A DNA stretch of 64,000 nt, from contig NW_017385987.1 in NCBI RefSeq assembly GCF_000237925.1, positions 2,418,001 to 2,482,000 of the forward strand, read 5' to 3'. Positions 1-11,905 of the stretch are shown here, in pieces (the stretch's first letter is position 1; every line of letters starts with the position of its first letter). The stretch is from Schistosoma mansoni. Taxonomy: Eukaryota > Platyhelminthes > Trematoda > Strigeidida > Schistosomatidae. The notes below the pieces were generated by a model. The model searched no databases. It was not told the origin of the DNA and saw nothing but the letters and a program-made list of their open reading frames with translations. The translations under genes were made by a program, and so were the position numbers.

Positions 1-633
1 GATGTGAATTACGCTGCCGATATTTTCGGTTGTTTGGTTGTCTCCAGAAATGAAGATTTTATTGTTGTCATTACCTATAAATATTTTGAATCATTGTATA
101 TCACGAATAATGGACGAGTTCTACAAAGACTGGATATTTCCTTGGAGTTTATAACAATTATATGAAATTCTCCATTTTTATCAGGAACGACAATAAAAGC
201 TTTTTCGATCCCATTTAATTTTTATTATGCAATGTACTCACAATTGTTTGTTATTTCGATGTTAATTGAAATGGTTTGAAGCCACCTTATTTTTATCATT
301 GATAGTCCTAATGGATAGTAAGAGGTTTTATATTTTTGTCATTGAAAGGTATGGACGTTGGAAAATGATCATCCGCGTAGTATGCTACTTAAATATGATT
401 GTAAATAGTATAAAAATTAATATAAAGACAGAGACATTTATAGGGATCATTGGACCTCGATGTATATATGTATTTGTACTTTTAACAATCACCTTAATAT
501 GATTTAGAGGAGGAAATTAGTTTATATTTCTAATGAAAACCAGTTCAGTTACCTTTTGATCGTCATATATTAATACATATCTAGATTGGTATCATGAATG
601 GATCGATGTTCGACCATTATTGAAAACCTAGAA

Positions 634-679
634 GTACTGGACGGCCAGTTCGTCCTAGTATGGAACTCCTCAGAAGTGC
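634..679 (-). ncRNA. Hammerhead ribozyme, family B, broken core
   Basis: Minus strand: CTGAGGA (673-667) is present but GAAA reads GAAC, and stem II and stem I have mismatches. Likely inactive. Confidence 0.55.
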
Positions 680-954
680 GCATTCACGATCCTACACGTG
701 GGACTCGAGCTCAAGACCTTTGGTCTTGCGTGTGGACACTTAACCTCTAAACCACTGAACCAATATCCAACGGTGTTAATGTTTAAATTCAACCTATCCA
801 CGATATTGCACGACCGTCCATCATTGTCTTCCCTGAGCAACTGCCTCGCTGCAGACATGTTCGTACTCCACTGATCACGGTCTCTCACTAGAACTCCGGG
901 AAATCTATCTCAAAGCTATTCATTATTGAGTCTCTCGTGAGCGATCGTGGATGG

Positions 955-1000
955 GCACTGCTGAAGAATCCTATACTAGGATGAAACGGTCGTCTAGTGC
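955..1000 (+). ncRNA. Hammerhead ribozyme, family B, intact core with altered stem II
   Basis: GCACTG / CTGAAGA (961-967) / stem II ATCC..GGAT / GAAA (983-986) / short stem III / GTC (992-994) / TAGTGC. Stem I pairs six bases with one G-U. Stem II is ATCC/GGAT where other copies have GTCC/GGAC, so both sides of one pair have changed together. Confidence 0.7.
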
Positions 1001-1045
1001 TTCTAGGTTTTCAATGGTCGTCTAACGTTGATCTATTCATGATAT

Positions 1046-3008
1046 CAATTTAAACTCAATAATATACACAACCCTATACTGATAATATACATCTATTTAA
1101 CTAGCTAGCTATCACAAACAAATGCATATCAGTAATGTGTTAGCCAGTTCAACCACTTAATTCTCTTAGTTCAAATTACAATGATGATATCATATAAGTT
1201 GTTTAGATTGAATGAAATGGTAGTCTAAAATTGCTAGTTAACATTAATTAATCTGCTAACACAGACACACACTATAGAATAGGCTATTTATGTACATCGA
1301 CAACTTGTACCAGTCATAAGAACTATTTATGAATACAGATTAAAGATATTAAAAGCAGAAATAAGTAAATATTCTAATCTGGTTTACTATTTACAAGCCT
1401 ATCCGTCTACATATTATTATTATTGGCGTAGGAGCGCGCATATGCGTATATGTTACTTATTTAAACAGTCAATTAGATTAAAAAGCTTATGTTCTTTATA
1501 TTATTATTATTATTATTATTATTATTTTGAATTGGTGTCGACAAAAACGCAACAAATAAATTGATGATATATGTTTTATTTGATTCCCAGTGTTGTTTTT
1601 TTCCCTAACAATATTCTCTTATGATGGTACACTTAAGAGTTTTAACGTACTAAAACGCATCGATCCCATATTCCTGTGAATCACATTTCGGCTATTTTAT
1701 TATCCTAAAAAAATTTGTAAACCTATCTAAATATATGTAACATTTTGTAACATTTGATATGATTCAAAGAGATGTATTTATATCATCAAACAACACAATG
1801 AGTTATGTAACAAAATATGCTGGTTAAATAAAACCTGTTAATAGTTATAGATTTATATCCCATTCATTTGTGGGACCGAAAAAAGATAATAGAAAAACTG
1901 AGTACACCTACAATTGTCTAACACCATCTATTTCGAAAATAATGAATATAAATTATTTATTAGACGTGCTTCCTGGAATAGGATTTTCGGCATTTTTTGA
2001 AAAAAAATGTTTCCTTCATTAGTCCAATCGGAATCAGTAAGCGTTAGCTAACAGTAAATTATGTATTGTTGATGCATTGAGATATAAAAGATAAACACTA
2101 TTTTTGTACAACTTATGTGATAATGATGGAATTGAACTTTAAAAAAACGTTCATCTAATTATTTAACTCGTGAGAAAATACTGAAAACAATACTGACAGG
2201 AATGATGAGTAGAGTACAAAATTCTCAAAAGGATTTGAACTAACAATATCCCATCTTCTTCCTATGTTTGTCAGCTATCTAGAGGTTTATGAGACGCTGG
2301 AATCATTGAAAATAAGGAAATTCGGTCGAAACTATAACTCCCAAAATAAAATATATCTAAAAAGGTAAATAGAATGAAGTAATATATCTTTTCTTTCCTT
2401 CAGTCTAGTTGCTTTTCAGTTATTCTATTAGTGAGGAATTGCATTTTACCATACTTATAAGTCCATATGATAAGCCAATTGCCTCGTATGACCTGCCAGT
2501 GAAGTATTTCATAAGTTTTAACAAGTCAGCCAGGTTAGCAGTCATACTAAAACCTTGTCAGTAGAATTCAGCTAACATTAAGAACTAAATAGACATGACA
2601 TTGGTTTTCACTTAGTGTTATATGAAGTCCTATTATGTTTGGTTGGAAACATGGAGGTTGTTGTTATTGGGTCCTCTCTAAATTCTTATGATTTTTAAGT
2701 TATATGGACTACTTCTAATAACCGCTTTATATTACTCACGTCATGAAAGCTCGTAATGTATTATGTTTTATTGGTATTAATCAGCTGGCCATTCAGTTTA
2801 TGGATTTCACTATTGGTCACTAAAAATATGATCAAAGACAATTTCAAGAAGTCTATACATGGACAATTAATGTATTAACCTAAAACATTTTTAACTGAGA
2901 GTTTTTGTGATATATATAATTCAAACTCCACAGTTCTTACACATATACAGTATACATCTCAGTCAATATTTTGGATAAAAGCTGACTACTCTAAGTCCTG
3001 GTCTTTAA
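1046..3008. other. Non-coding, no feature seen
   Basis: AT-rich; only the TTA run at 1.5 kb. Confidence 0.6.
1499..1527. repeat. (TTA)n microsatellite
   Basis: About nine TTA units. Confidence 0.95.
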
Positions 3009-3318
3009 TTAATAATGAGTTTTGAAAGAATGGACCAAGTTCGCAATTTCAGGAATAAAAATATTTTCTTCCCATCGTTTACAGTCTACAATAAGCGGAG
3101 ATGAATATAATAAAAGCTTTCCAAAGAATCCTAAGTTCATTTGACAAGCATTAAATTTTAGTGGTAAGATAACATTTCCTCTGTTAATCAATTTACAGCA
3201 GATGTTTGACCAATAATGATCTAGAAAAAATCCATTTTCATTTAAATCGAGAACTTCTAGCTGATCAATATCAAACGAAAACGTTCCATTTGACCACAAT
3301 TTCGTTTCCACTATCGAG
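3009..3318 (-). other. Unassigned open frame, possible exon
   Basis: About 103 codons without a stop, starting at a possible acceptor (AAAG before 3318) and with no ATG at its start. The peptide is not low-complexity: it contains CKLINRGNVILPLKFNACQ followed by GFFGKLLLYSSP, which has the alternating pattern of a beta-sandwich domain such as ASH/MSP-like folds. It does not have the phase (0) needed to follow the Tincar-like exon directly, and no clear donor is seen. I do not recognise it. Confidence 0.3.
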
Positions 3319-3484
3319 CTTTACATTCGAATAGATAACGAAATCGCAACATGGTCACCATTTTAATAATGAGATTAAATGAATTACAACGTCTGAATAT
3401 AACCGTTACTTACAAAATAGCTAATGATAAGCATACATGACTCCCATGATGAGTGTGATTTAAGACTCTCTTTCTATATATATA

Positions 3485-3655
3485 TTACAGTTGAAATCCA
3501 CGATCGTGGATGCGCACTGCTGAGGAGTCCCACAAAAGGATGAAACGGCCGTCCAGTGCTTCCAGGTTTTCCATGGTGGTCTAGCTTCAATTGACTCATG
3601 ATTTCAACTGTGAAAATACTAAATTCTCCACAAAACCCCCTCTGATATATATATT
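3485..3655 (+). mobile_element. Family B ribozyme SINE, short copy
   Basis: It starts with CAGTTGAAATC, the inverse of its own tail (GATTTCAACTG near 3600). It then jumps to GATCGTGGATGCGCACTG, the ribozyme, the CTTCCAGGTTTTC tail and the CTCCACAAAACCCCC end. The left arm of a fold-back pair has mostly been deleted. Confidence 0.82.
3514..3559 (+). ncRNA. Hammerhead ribozyme, family B, near-intact
   Basis: GCACTG / CTGAGGA (3520-3526) / GTCC..GGAT / GAAA (3542-3545) / CGGCC / GTC (3551-3553) / CAGTGC. Stem I is a perfect 6-bp helix, stem II has one G-U, and stem III is the self-complementary CGGCCG. Position 7 of the core is G, which hammerheads tolerate (CUGANGA). Confidence 0.75.
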
Positions 3656-4953
3656 AGTTTGGTAACTTTACAATACATTTATCATTCAACTCTGTTAGAT
3701 TTCGAAGCAGATTACCATTTTAATATGTTCACCAATTTTAGTCAAGCAAATTGAAATGTACGAATGGTTAGCCGTTTCTATACCTTATTGTTCTCTGTTC
3801 ATTTGAAATTGACCAGTTAACGTTCTTTCTGGGCTATATTCTAAAGACTGTTAAGTACAATTTTTGGGCTGAGACTATGAAAACAACACATTTTCAGAAG
3901 TGGGATCGCGCGCGTTCTGCTTGACAAAGGTCAAGGTGTTGATGTCTAAATTTCAGCTAGTCAAATAAATAATTGCAATGTGAATTACGTAACTGACAAA
4001 TACTCTGAAGCGAATTTCATTGAAATATAGAAGTATATATATATCAGACTGGTTACCGGCCAGAACAACTGAAAAGTGTGTTATTAATTACTTAATCTAA
4101 TTCACTGTAAATTTCCGTAAATACACAGACTTTTTTTCTGTTAAAATCATAAATAACAGAATATTTCGAAACTAAATGGCAGTAAAAACTAATTAACCTA
4201 ATTGAATATGATTAAATGAGATTTGCCGGAAAATAGCAAATAGAATTTCTTTTCTCTTTTGTAAAACTACTGTTTATTGAATGAATATATAAGTATATGT
4301 ACATGTATAGTAAGAGGTGAATGTGGCTCACATGTGTCCTCACATGGATATACTGTCACAAATCATGGTTTAATGACATTTGACATATTGAATATACCAA
4401 CAAAGCTACCAAACAGATACATTATAATTGACAATATTGCCTACCATATGTTTTCAATGATCAACAAACAAAATCAGTCATATACATACCAAAAAAATAC
4501 TGTCAAACAATTTTTATTCACTATCATTCTGACCAGTGACTTTATTTGTAAATAAAGTTGATTAGATTATTTTACGAGATAGACAGCTGACCTTTGCCAT
4601 CAAATTACTTGTCTACTAAATTTTATGTTTACTTGTATTGATACTGTTTCCAGTTTGTATTATTCCATTTTTCTTTACTATAATCTTAATCCACTAGTTA
4701 TATATTTTCTGATTGTCATTTTACTCGTTTTAGAATCTTTGTCTGTAATCGGATATCAATGTAAAACTTATTTTCATAGTGACTAATTTAAAAGATGTGT
4801 TTTGGTGAATAAATTCTCCCTATTCAGCGTGTGAAAATAAAAATATAAAGGATTTACCGGAAAGCATATCTTTCTTTTGCCCCGCAAAGCATTTATATAT
4901 TTGCGTGTACGGTTGTAAAATGGAGTAATGTATGTTCTCAAAATAAAGATAAC

Positions 4954-4956
<3 letters not shown>

Positions 4957-4984
<28 letters not shown>
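4957..4984. repeat. (TA)n microsatellite
   Basis: About 14 TA units. Confidence 0.95.
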
Positions 4985-5400
4985 CGCATATTTTATGTAT
5001 GCATAATTGTAATTGTCGTTTATGTTCCCCTCCTCGGTTTTTTAAAACAATCACTAACATCGTATGAGGAAGTCGACGCCCATTTGAAGATATTAAACAA
5101 AAACTGCCTACTATCTAGTTTTATACTTTCAAAACATAACTAAAATTACTTCTTTCAAGTAGCATATATTGTTATTATTTATTATTACGAAATCTTTGTT
5201 GTTGTGAAAGTGTGAGAGACAGCAAAAGTGAAAATTTTAAGACTTCCTATATGGTAAGGAAGAAGAGAGGAATTACTTAAATTTTGGTCTAGTCTATATT
5301 AACCAACTCTGTATTAATTACAAATGGATTACCAGTCCACATATTATAAATTATTGACTGTGTTATTTATATTTAGAACAAATTGTTAATTACTTAGTTA

Positions 5401-5452
5401 TGGTAGGCGGCTTACGCTCCTCCGCGAGAGGGTAACAGGCATAAGTAATTAA
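5401..5452 (+). repeat. Short GC-rich retroelement-like fragment
   Basis: GGTAGGCGGCTTACGCTCCT and CGCGAGAGGGTAACAGGC stand out from AT-rich DNA and are followed by a decayed TAAGTAA-type run. It resembles terminal parts of schistosome non-LTR elements. Family unproven. Confidence 0.4.
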
Positions 5453-6650
5453 GCAAGTAGTTATGGTCACTGGTACTTAGGAGTTGGACGACAAAGCCTT
5501 ATTAAGTGTGCAATTGAATGAAATATTACAGGATAAGTTTCACTTTATTCTATCTGATAGTGAATATAGCCTTTAGATATTCAGTTTTATTTGATCAATA
5601 TAGTTGCTGAATTCATTTATTTGGTTATTTCCAAGATAAATACTTAGAGCTTCCACTTCAATTCTACACATTTCGAAGAATCATCTATTTAGTTTGGCTA
5701 TTAATAAGCTCTTTTTAGTTTATTTTGGTTTATATTTTTGGTTCATGTTATAAATTTCACGAATTTCTTTAGCAGAAATAATCATAATTAAAGTTAGTCA
5801 GTCACAACGTAGAACTTCGTTTGTACGTATATCAGTTCGAGTTGTCATACCAAATTAGCACAGAAATACAGTTGTCGATTCAAATCCCATAGTGGTAGAG
5901 GTAGTAAGAGTATAAGCAGTAATCGGAAAGATTAGGGTTTGAAGATGTTATTCAAAGAGTATAATCCAGTGAAGTAAATTTGGAAAGAGAAAAAAGAAAG
6001 GTGCATGAAGAATTCAGAAGATTAGAATCTGGGAGAACACAAAGAGCAGATGCACCTTCACAATTAAAGATTGTAATTTCATTATTCTAATTCCATTCTT
6101 ATCATATTTAATATATAATTTTTAGAGCATACTTGATTGATCCTTAAGTTTCAATCGAAATAATTATCGATAAGCTCCTGTGCATCATCTTCACATAATT
6201 TTAATGTCACCGAATGCATCTAATAAAGGAATTTCCTTTCAATTACAAGATTATTTTCACCCATTTAGTTTAGCAGTTACATTCCAATAACGATTGACAA
6301 AATTCAATTAGCCTTGAAGATTAAATAGTATAACACTGTTAATACTTCGGCAACTTAATATTATGATTATGTAAGATGAAAATTAAACTTATAATGTCCA
6401 TATTAGACATTTGAAGACTGATTTTAGTTATAGTACCTTCAATCAATTCATTATTAACGTCGTTCATTTATTGAGATTAACAGTTTAACAAATCCATCCG
6501 AATATTATTCTAGTAGATTCACGTCTTATGTGATTTATCTAGGTATTGAATAGGTATTATACTAACTAATAATATCTCCGAATGTCTAGTAATGCGACAT
6601 ATATATATAATAAGACAAAAAAACTAAGTAACAATACAACCAATTATCTA

Positions 6651-6656
6651 ACTTAC
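6651..6656 (-). promoter_or_regulatory. Splice donor after the downstream exon
   Basis: CAG/GTAAGT on the minus strand, phase 0. It shows that at least one further exon exists to the left. Confidence 0.72.
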
Positions 6657-7837
6657 CTGAAATTTCCAAGCTGGTTTTAATGTAAATGCAAACCAAGCAA
6701 TAAACCAAGCGAACATAACAATAATTCCTGAGACTACACTGAACAATAAAATGGAATGTCTAGTTATCCTGTATACCAATATACAATCCCACATTATTGG
6801 AATTTTACAAGCAAGTACAATTAAACTGCCAATCAATGCACATATATGCGGTGTGTATGAATATAGGTAACATCGACACCCATTATGTAACATTTCTGCT
6901 CCGTAACTATAACCACGAGTTTTACGGGTTGTCCAGCCATTTGCATCAGTACTAGTACCTAAACAGTGACTGGATTTTCCACCACTCATTTGACCTGAAT
7001 GTACTGATTCTGTCACTGTATGATTGAATAAATTACCTGAAGATAAACCATTGGCATTCATTCCACAATTACTGCGTCTTTCCATCAATTCACCATTAGA
7101 AATAAGACCACCTCCATTGACCAATGGATAACCGTTTCCGTTACATGATCCAATAAGATAATGTCTATAAGCTGCAAGATTCTCTGTGAATTGATGATAA
7201 CCATATTCAAACATTGCTATGAAAAGACTAAGAAATAATATAGTTCCAGAGAATGAAAGTGCTAATGGTCCGATAATATTTAAGGTAAAACTTGACTCCA
7301 CGGTTAATACATCAAATGAGTCTGATTTATCACTTTCGGTTGATTCACTTGTTTGAACTGTTTTCTTCTCAGTACTTAAATCGCCTGCTGGCGGATTCGG
7401 TAATGTAAGAAGTTTTAATTCACTCGGCCAAATTTCACTTGGAAGCAGAAATTGATTCCAGCCAAGTCGTACAAGTATAGATGTTGCACAACATTCTAAT
7501 AAAGCATTCACACCTGTCAATAATAGTAGTAAGGAGAAAACAAACGAAAATCCACGATTGGTATACCAAAACACGCTTGGATAACGTAAGCTAAGAATTA
7601 AGAACGCTATAGCTAAATTGAAGAATTCCGGTGATATTGCTCTTAAATCATCCCAGGTTGACTTATCATCATGAAGTAATTGTTGTGAATCTTTTAGATT
7701 TGATTGCAATTCTAACTTAGTAGATGATAAGAGATTCAAAGTTTTTCCTGACGAAGGTGGTAATAGTTGATTCGATGGCTGTACAAATACATTACGTAAA
7801 CCAAACAAGACATCCAAATCTGAACGCCAAATTCGAT
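6657..7837 (-). CDS. Tincar-like multipass membrane protein, downstream exon
   Basis: This is the longest open frame in the window (393 codons plus a 2-nt partial codon) and the continuation of the exon at 46.9-47.6 kb. It starts after a pyrimidine-containing acceptor ending in CTACAG and ends at CAG/GTAAGT, in phase 0. The frame has no ATG at its start; it opens inside a split codon, as expected of an internal exon. Counting from the Leu at 7817, hydrophobic segments lie near residues 65-85, 89-115, 177-204, 323-343 and 352-380. Acidic/Ser-rich (140-175) and Gly/Asn/Ser-rich (220-310) loops separate them. The segment between the first two helices carries RYPSVFW, and the last helix is followed by a basic TLKPAWKF stretch. 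Three plus five segments give eight, the number known for Tincar. The donor shows that the protein continues, but I found no next exon in 1-6650. Confidence 0.82.
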
Positions 7838-7860
7838 CTGTAGTTGTAATTAAAAAAGGT
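7838..7860 (-). promoter_or_regulatory. Splice acceptor of the downstream exon
   Basis: On the minus strand a run of T (ACCTTTTTT) is followed by AATTACAACTACAG and then by the long open frame. It supplies two bases to a codon split with the upstream exon. Confidence 0.75.
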
Positions 7861-8754
7861 CAAGAAAAACCTCTTAGTTGATATTTTAATGAATATAAAA
7901 ATAATATAGATGACTAATTAAATGAAAAACTTGCAATTGGTTTGACTGCTGAAAAACAATACAGATTGTCAACAGTTTCTTCAAGGATGCAACACACTCT
8001 CGAATCTTACAGAAAGATTGCGGATCACGTCTTCAAGTTGCTACTGACTTTATTTAATAATAAATTATACAACGAATTTATAGCCATACACTAACCAAGT
8101 TTTTAATCATAATGTTTGTGACGAATCTATCAGCCGAAGGAATATAAGGCATTACGGTTGTTATAGAAAACTATTCTAGATAGTTGTACCGCAACAGCAA
8201 AATTGATACACGAGTTACTTACACCAACAACTTCGTTCCGTTTTCATGTATTCGGCTGATCAGGTAGATTAAGTTTTTCAATTTCGTATGAGTTTATGAT
8301 TTTGTGCTTGGAATATTTAAAAATGAAATATTTGATCACACCCTGTTCAATCCCAATGGACGAATAATGAAATATTAAATAGTCATTTTTAGTCATTTAC
8401 AGTGTTAATCGGAATTTACAATAGGTATCAAGGCCCCTAATTTTTTAAACAATAAAAGGAATGCTCGTTCAAATGTAGAATCAGGTTCAAACTCTGTTTT
8501 TCTGCTTCGGTTAGAAGGTTTATCGTTAAACAATCATCTCAATTCCAAGATGACTCATTAAACGTGATTTAAGTATCATACTTCATCTCCATGAATATGA
8601 AAAACATACTTAGCTCTCTCCTTATTATCGCTGCCTCTTATACTATGTTATTTCATATATTAGTGAAACTACATATGTCATAATAACTAATTATACAGTA
8701 GCGTTTCTTATCCTTTATCATCTATCTATTTTGCAAATACTGATTTTCGATCAG
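7861..8754. other. Intronic, no feature seen
   Basis: AT-rich DNA next to the downstream exon. Confidence 0.6.
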
Positions 8755-8945
8755 AAAGGGTTTTGTGGAGATTTCGGTATTTTCATAGTTGAAATCATGA
8801 GCCAGTTGAAGCTAGACCACCATCGAAAACCTGGAAGCACTGGACGGCCGTTCCGTCCCATTATGGGACTCCTCAGCAGTGCGCATCCACGACCCCGCCT
8901 CGCAAAATTCGAACCCAGGACCTACCAGTCTCGCGCGTGAGCACT
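8755..8945 (-). mobile_element. Family B ribozyme SINE
   Basis: The plus strand shows the inverse tail (GGGTTTTGTGGAGATTTC), ribozyme, and a tRNA-like B box (GGTTCGAATTTTG on the minus strand, slightly decayed). The copy ends near 8945, before the A box, so it is 5'-truncated. Confidence 0.82.
8837..8882 (-). ncRNA. Hammerhead ribozyme, family B, core mutated
   Basis: Perfect stem I (GCACTG/CAGTGC), stem II GTCCC/GGGAC and CTGAGGA are all kept, but GAAA is changed to GGAA, which should abolish or cripple cleavage. Confidence 0.65.
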
Positions 8946-9659
8946 TTTATTGAGAAAAGTAATTTTTGTATGTATATGAGAGAAGTTGTCTCTATAATAC
9001 ATAAAACTAAACAAAACGTGTTTTTAAAAATTACACTAGAACTTGTTAGAGTAAAGGTATATACAAAAATCATTAGAAAAATACTCTGTTAATTTGAATA
9101 TATGATAGAATAATTCTTTTTCTTGTTGCCAAATGATTAACCTTTATATCTATCAATGTTTCAATACAATTAATGATGTCTATTTGTTTTAAGTCTTCTG
9201 AAAATTTGATAATTTATTGGAAAAGCGCAAACAATTTGATTAGAATAAATTAAATAATAATAACCTTAGAGTTTTTGATGGATTAAACCATCCAGTTTAG
9301 AAAACAAAACTCCATCGAAATCTTCTCCCTAAGCTACAAATCTTCTCCACCATCTCAAAACCTTAGAGTTTACAAATTTAATCAAATCTTCCAAATGTAA
9401 CGTTAAAATGTTTTTCAAAGATTTTAAACAAGTTGAAAGAATTTTATAATCACAAAAACCTTCCTTGTTTAAAATATAACATTCGAATAACAACATTTCA
9501 TCGTAACATAGAGAGATAGTCCACTCAACAATGAAAAAAAGTATATTGAAACATTGTAGTTTTTCTAAAACCGTAAAATTTAACGGCATTGATATGATTA
9601 GTACAAATGAGAGACAATTAAGAACTCCTGAAATTGATTATTTTAAGTAATAAATTAGT

Positions 9660-9885
9660 TTCATATAGTTGAAATCGTGATTCAGTTGAAGCTAGACCAC
9701 CATGGAAAACCTGGAAGCACTGAATGGCCGTTTCGTGGATGCGCACTGCTGAGGAGTCCCACAATAGGACGAAACGGCTGTCGAGTGCTTCCAGGTTTTC
9801 CATGGTGGTCTAGCTTCAATTGACTCACGATCTCAACTATATAAAATTACTAAAATCTCCACAAAACCCCCTTCTGATAATAAAT
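9660..9885. mobile_element. Family B ribozyme SINE, near-perfect palindrome
   Basis: Left arm about 9666-9730 (antisense tail and stem I) and right arm about 9777-9841 (sense) are almost exact inverse copies. About 45 bases between them carry the sense ribozyme core. The tail continues to CTCCACAAAACCCCC near 9875. Confidence 0.82.
9743..9788 (+). ncRNA. Hammerhead ribozyme, family B, near-intact
   Basis: GCACTG / CTGAGGA (9749-9755) / GTCC..GGAC / GAAA / CGGCT / GTC / GAGTGC. All core residues are present. Stem I has five of six pairs, with the mismatch next to the cleavage site. Confidence 0.65.
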
Positions 9886-11027
9886 TAGTTGGTTAATTTG
9901 CTAGCTACTAGTTTTTACAATCGATATAAGTCATAATTCATTTATAAGGGTTTGAATCCAAGATTTATAAGAAATATAAAATCTATTCAGTCTGTGAATC
10001 TATTCGATTACTGATACTTGATTGTTATCCATTTTGATGAATCTTTACAAAATGCTACACCAATTTAAAACTTCATATTGTGGGAATTCATTTCTAAAAT
10101 TTCTTAGGGTCAGTGTCCACATCCAACATAAACAGTAAGTTGCCTATGACCTAAGCGTAATATTTATAATGAATCTGTATTGACATTTTACAAATAAAAT
10201 TATAAATGGATGAGTAATGACACAAGCTAAAAAAATTTAGTTGATTTACTCAAAAACACATTTACTACGCCCTGAACTATACTGACAAATCTATTTGAAA
10301 GGGGAAAAAAATTAGATTTAAAAAAAATGTATTCATTTATAGCCATCACCAATTCACTAACAAAACACTTAAATGAGTCATTATAGAATTAATTAAAAAG
10401 AAATATACATGTATTAGGTTTAATATTGATTTTCTTTACTTGTACTTACTCATGACTAAACATAGTTTTGTACATTAGTATACATGTATATAAGCTAGTC
10501 ATTTAACGATGATTATATGGGGAAATAATGTCAGATATGATTCAGAAATCGGCTTTTATTTTAAAATGACTGTGCATTCTTTAATATTGATATTGGTTCT
10601 AGAAGTTCCATAGAATGTGCTCATGCGTACAATCTAAACTGTATGGAGCATATCTATCGTATCATAAATATAACGTGTTCACATGATTAAACATTTTCGT
10701 TTTGAAATTTATTGATAAATTGTTTTTGTTTGTTTTTTGCATACATGTGAGTGTGTGCTTAGTTAAAGAAAATAGACAAAATATGTCGAAAACAAAAAAT
10801 TGGATAAAGAAAAATAAAGGAAAATGTCACGCAAATCATTGTCTATAAACAATCATAAGGGAAGTTGAATTTTAAAAATACCGGTTTATTATTGTTATTT
10901 AAATTAGACTAAGATCTCATTTTCAAAATATGTATTATTCACAGAAAGTACGTTGTAAAAATGACACCATTGGTGAAAATAAAAGGCATTGATTAATAGA
11001 GACACTATCAAATGTTATATAGATGAG
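9886..11027. other. Intronic, no feature seen
   Basis: AT-rich, no open frame or repeat recognised. Confidence 0.6.
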
Positions 11028-11142
11028 ATCGTGAGTCAATTGAAGCTAGACCACCATGGAAAACATGGAAGCACTGGACGGCCGTTTCGTCCTATTGTGG
11101 GACTCCTCAACTAAAATCTCCACAAAACCACCTTCTGATAAC
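11028..11142 (-). mobile_element. Family B ribozyme SINE, deleted fold-back
   Basis: Antisense tail and ribozyme 3' half up to CTCCTCA (about 11109). It then switches to the sense end-tail (CTAAAATCTCCACAAAACC). The middle, including the distal side of stem I, is missing, so no working ribozyme remains. Confidence 0.78.
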
Positions 11143-11704
11143 TATCAAATGTGTTTATCTGTGTAGGAAATAATTAGGTAAAGGATAAAATGTGAAATAT
11201 TCAGTGTTTTCTATCGATTGAGTTTTGGGGTATGATTATATTCAAAGTTTATAATTAATTTATGTATCGAAAAAACGCAATAAATGACTGACATGTTTAT
11301 CAATATTCTATAAGAGTAATGTCATTTTGAAAGTGAGATGTTTACTCATCAAATGTGAGTAGTATGTTTTGAGTTATACTTTACATTATAATTGTTTGAT
11401 GAAGTTGATTTAAACAAATGATGATAAATCTGAATGCATAAGAACGATATTGGACACTTAGCATTACATTTAAATATTTTAGCTTTGAGTGATCTGTCAA
11501 AATCCCTTTAGGAAATCATAGTCAAATCGAATTGCATTACAGAACAGGGGGTGGTTAATTAAGTTTGACAAGCAAACTGTTATTATGTCTGTATTATCCA
11601 TCAAGATAACTTTAGATGTGTACACTTTTAATGTTACTGAGGTATGATATTTGCCTGCTTACTTTCATCTTAAAGATATGTACTTAAGACATTATCCGGT
11701 TAAG

Positions 11705-11905
11705 TGGACTAGTTGAAGTTAGACTTGTACATTAATGTATCCCGGCTTTAGCGGTCTTGAGACTAAACATTGTACTAGAGACCGAAGGTCCCGAGCTCAA
11801 TTTCCGGTTGCGAGTTTGTGGACACGTACTGATGAAAAGTCCCATGTTATGAAGAAACGACTGTCCAGTGCTCTCAAATTTTCAATACTTGTGTAACTAA
11901 GATCG
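11705..11905 (+). mobile_element. Family B-like SINE, degenerate
   Basis: The tRNA-like stretch (GAGACCGAAGGTCC, then GAGCTCAATTTCCGG) is followed by GTGGACACGTACTGATGAAAA, a decayed ribozyme (GAAACGACTGTCCAGTGC) and the tail. Old copy. Confidence 0.6.

Larger units (their letters stand above)
588..1045. mobile_element. Family B ribozyme SINE, head-to-head pair
   Basis: 588 to about 932 is a long minus-strand copy: 3' tail, ribozyme, tRNA-like box region, then the 5' unit. From about 936 to 1045 a plus-strand ribozyme and tail follow directly (GATCGTGGATG, core, CTTCTAGGTTTTC). The two halves are inverted relative to each other. The same 5' unit recurs at 18.6-18.83 kb. Confidence 0.8.
3656..6650. 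other. Non-coding, apart from a TA run and a short GC-rich fragment
   Basis: An open frame at 4277-4552 (92 codons, TTG start) has no recognisable motif. I found no acceptor with an in-phase frame for the next Tincar-like exon. Confidence 0.55.

Noticed and set aside
670-888. 72-codon minus frame
   Set aside because: Lies entirely in a family B SINE.
4277-4555. 92-codon plus frame as a gene
   Set aside because: TTG start, no motif, no convincing splice sites, AT-rich background; not enough to call.
9618-9803. 61-codon minus frame
   Set aside because: Reads through the SINE palindrome.
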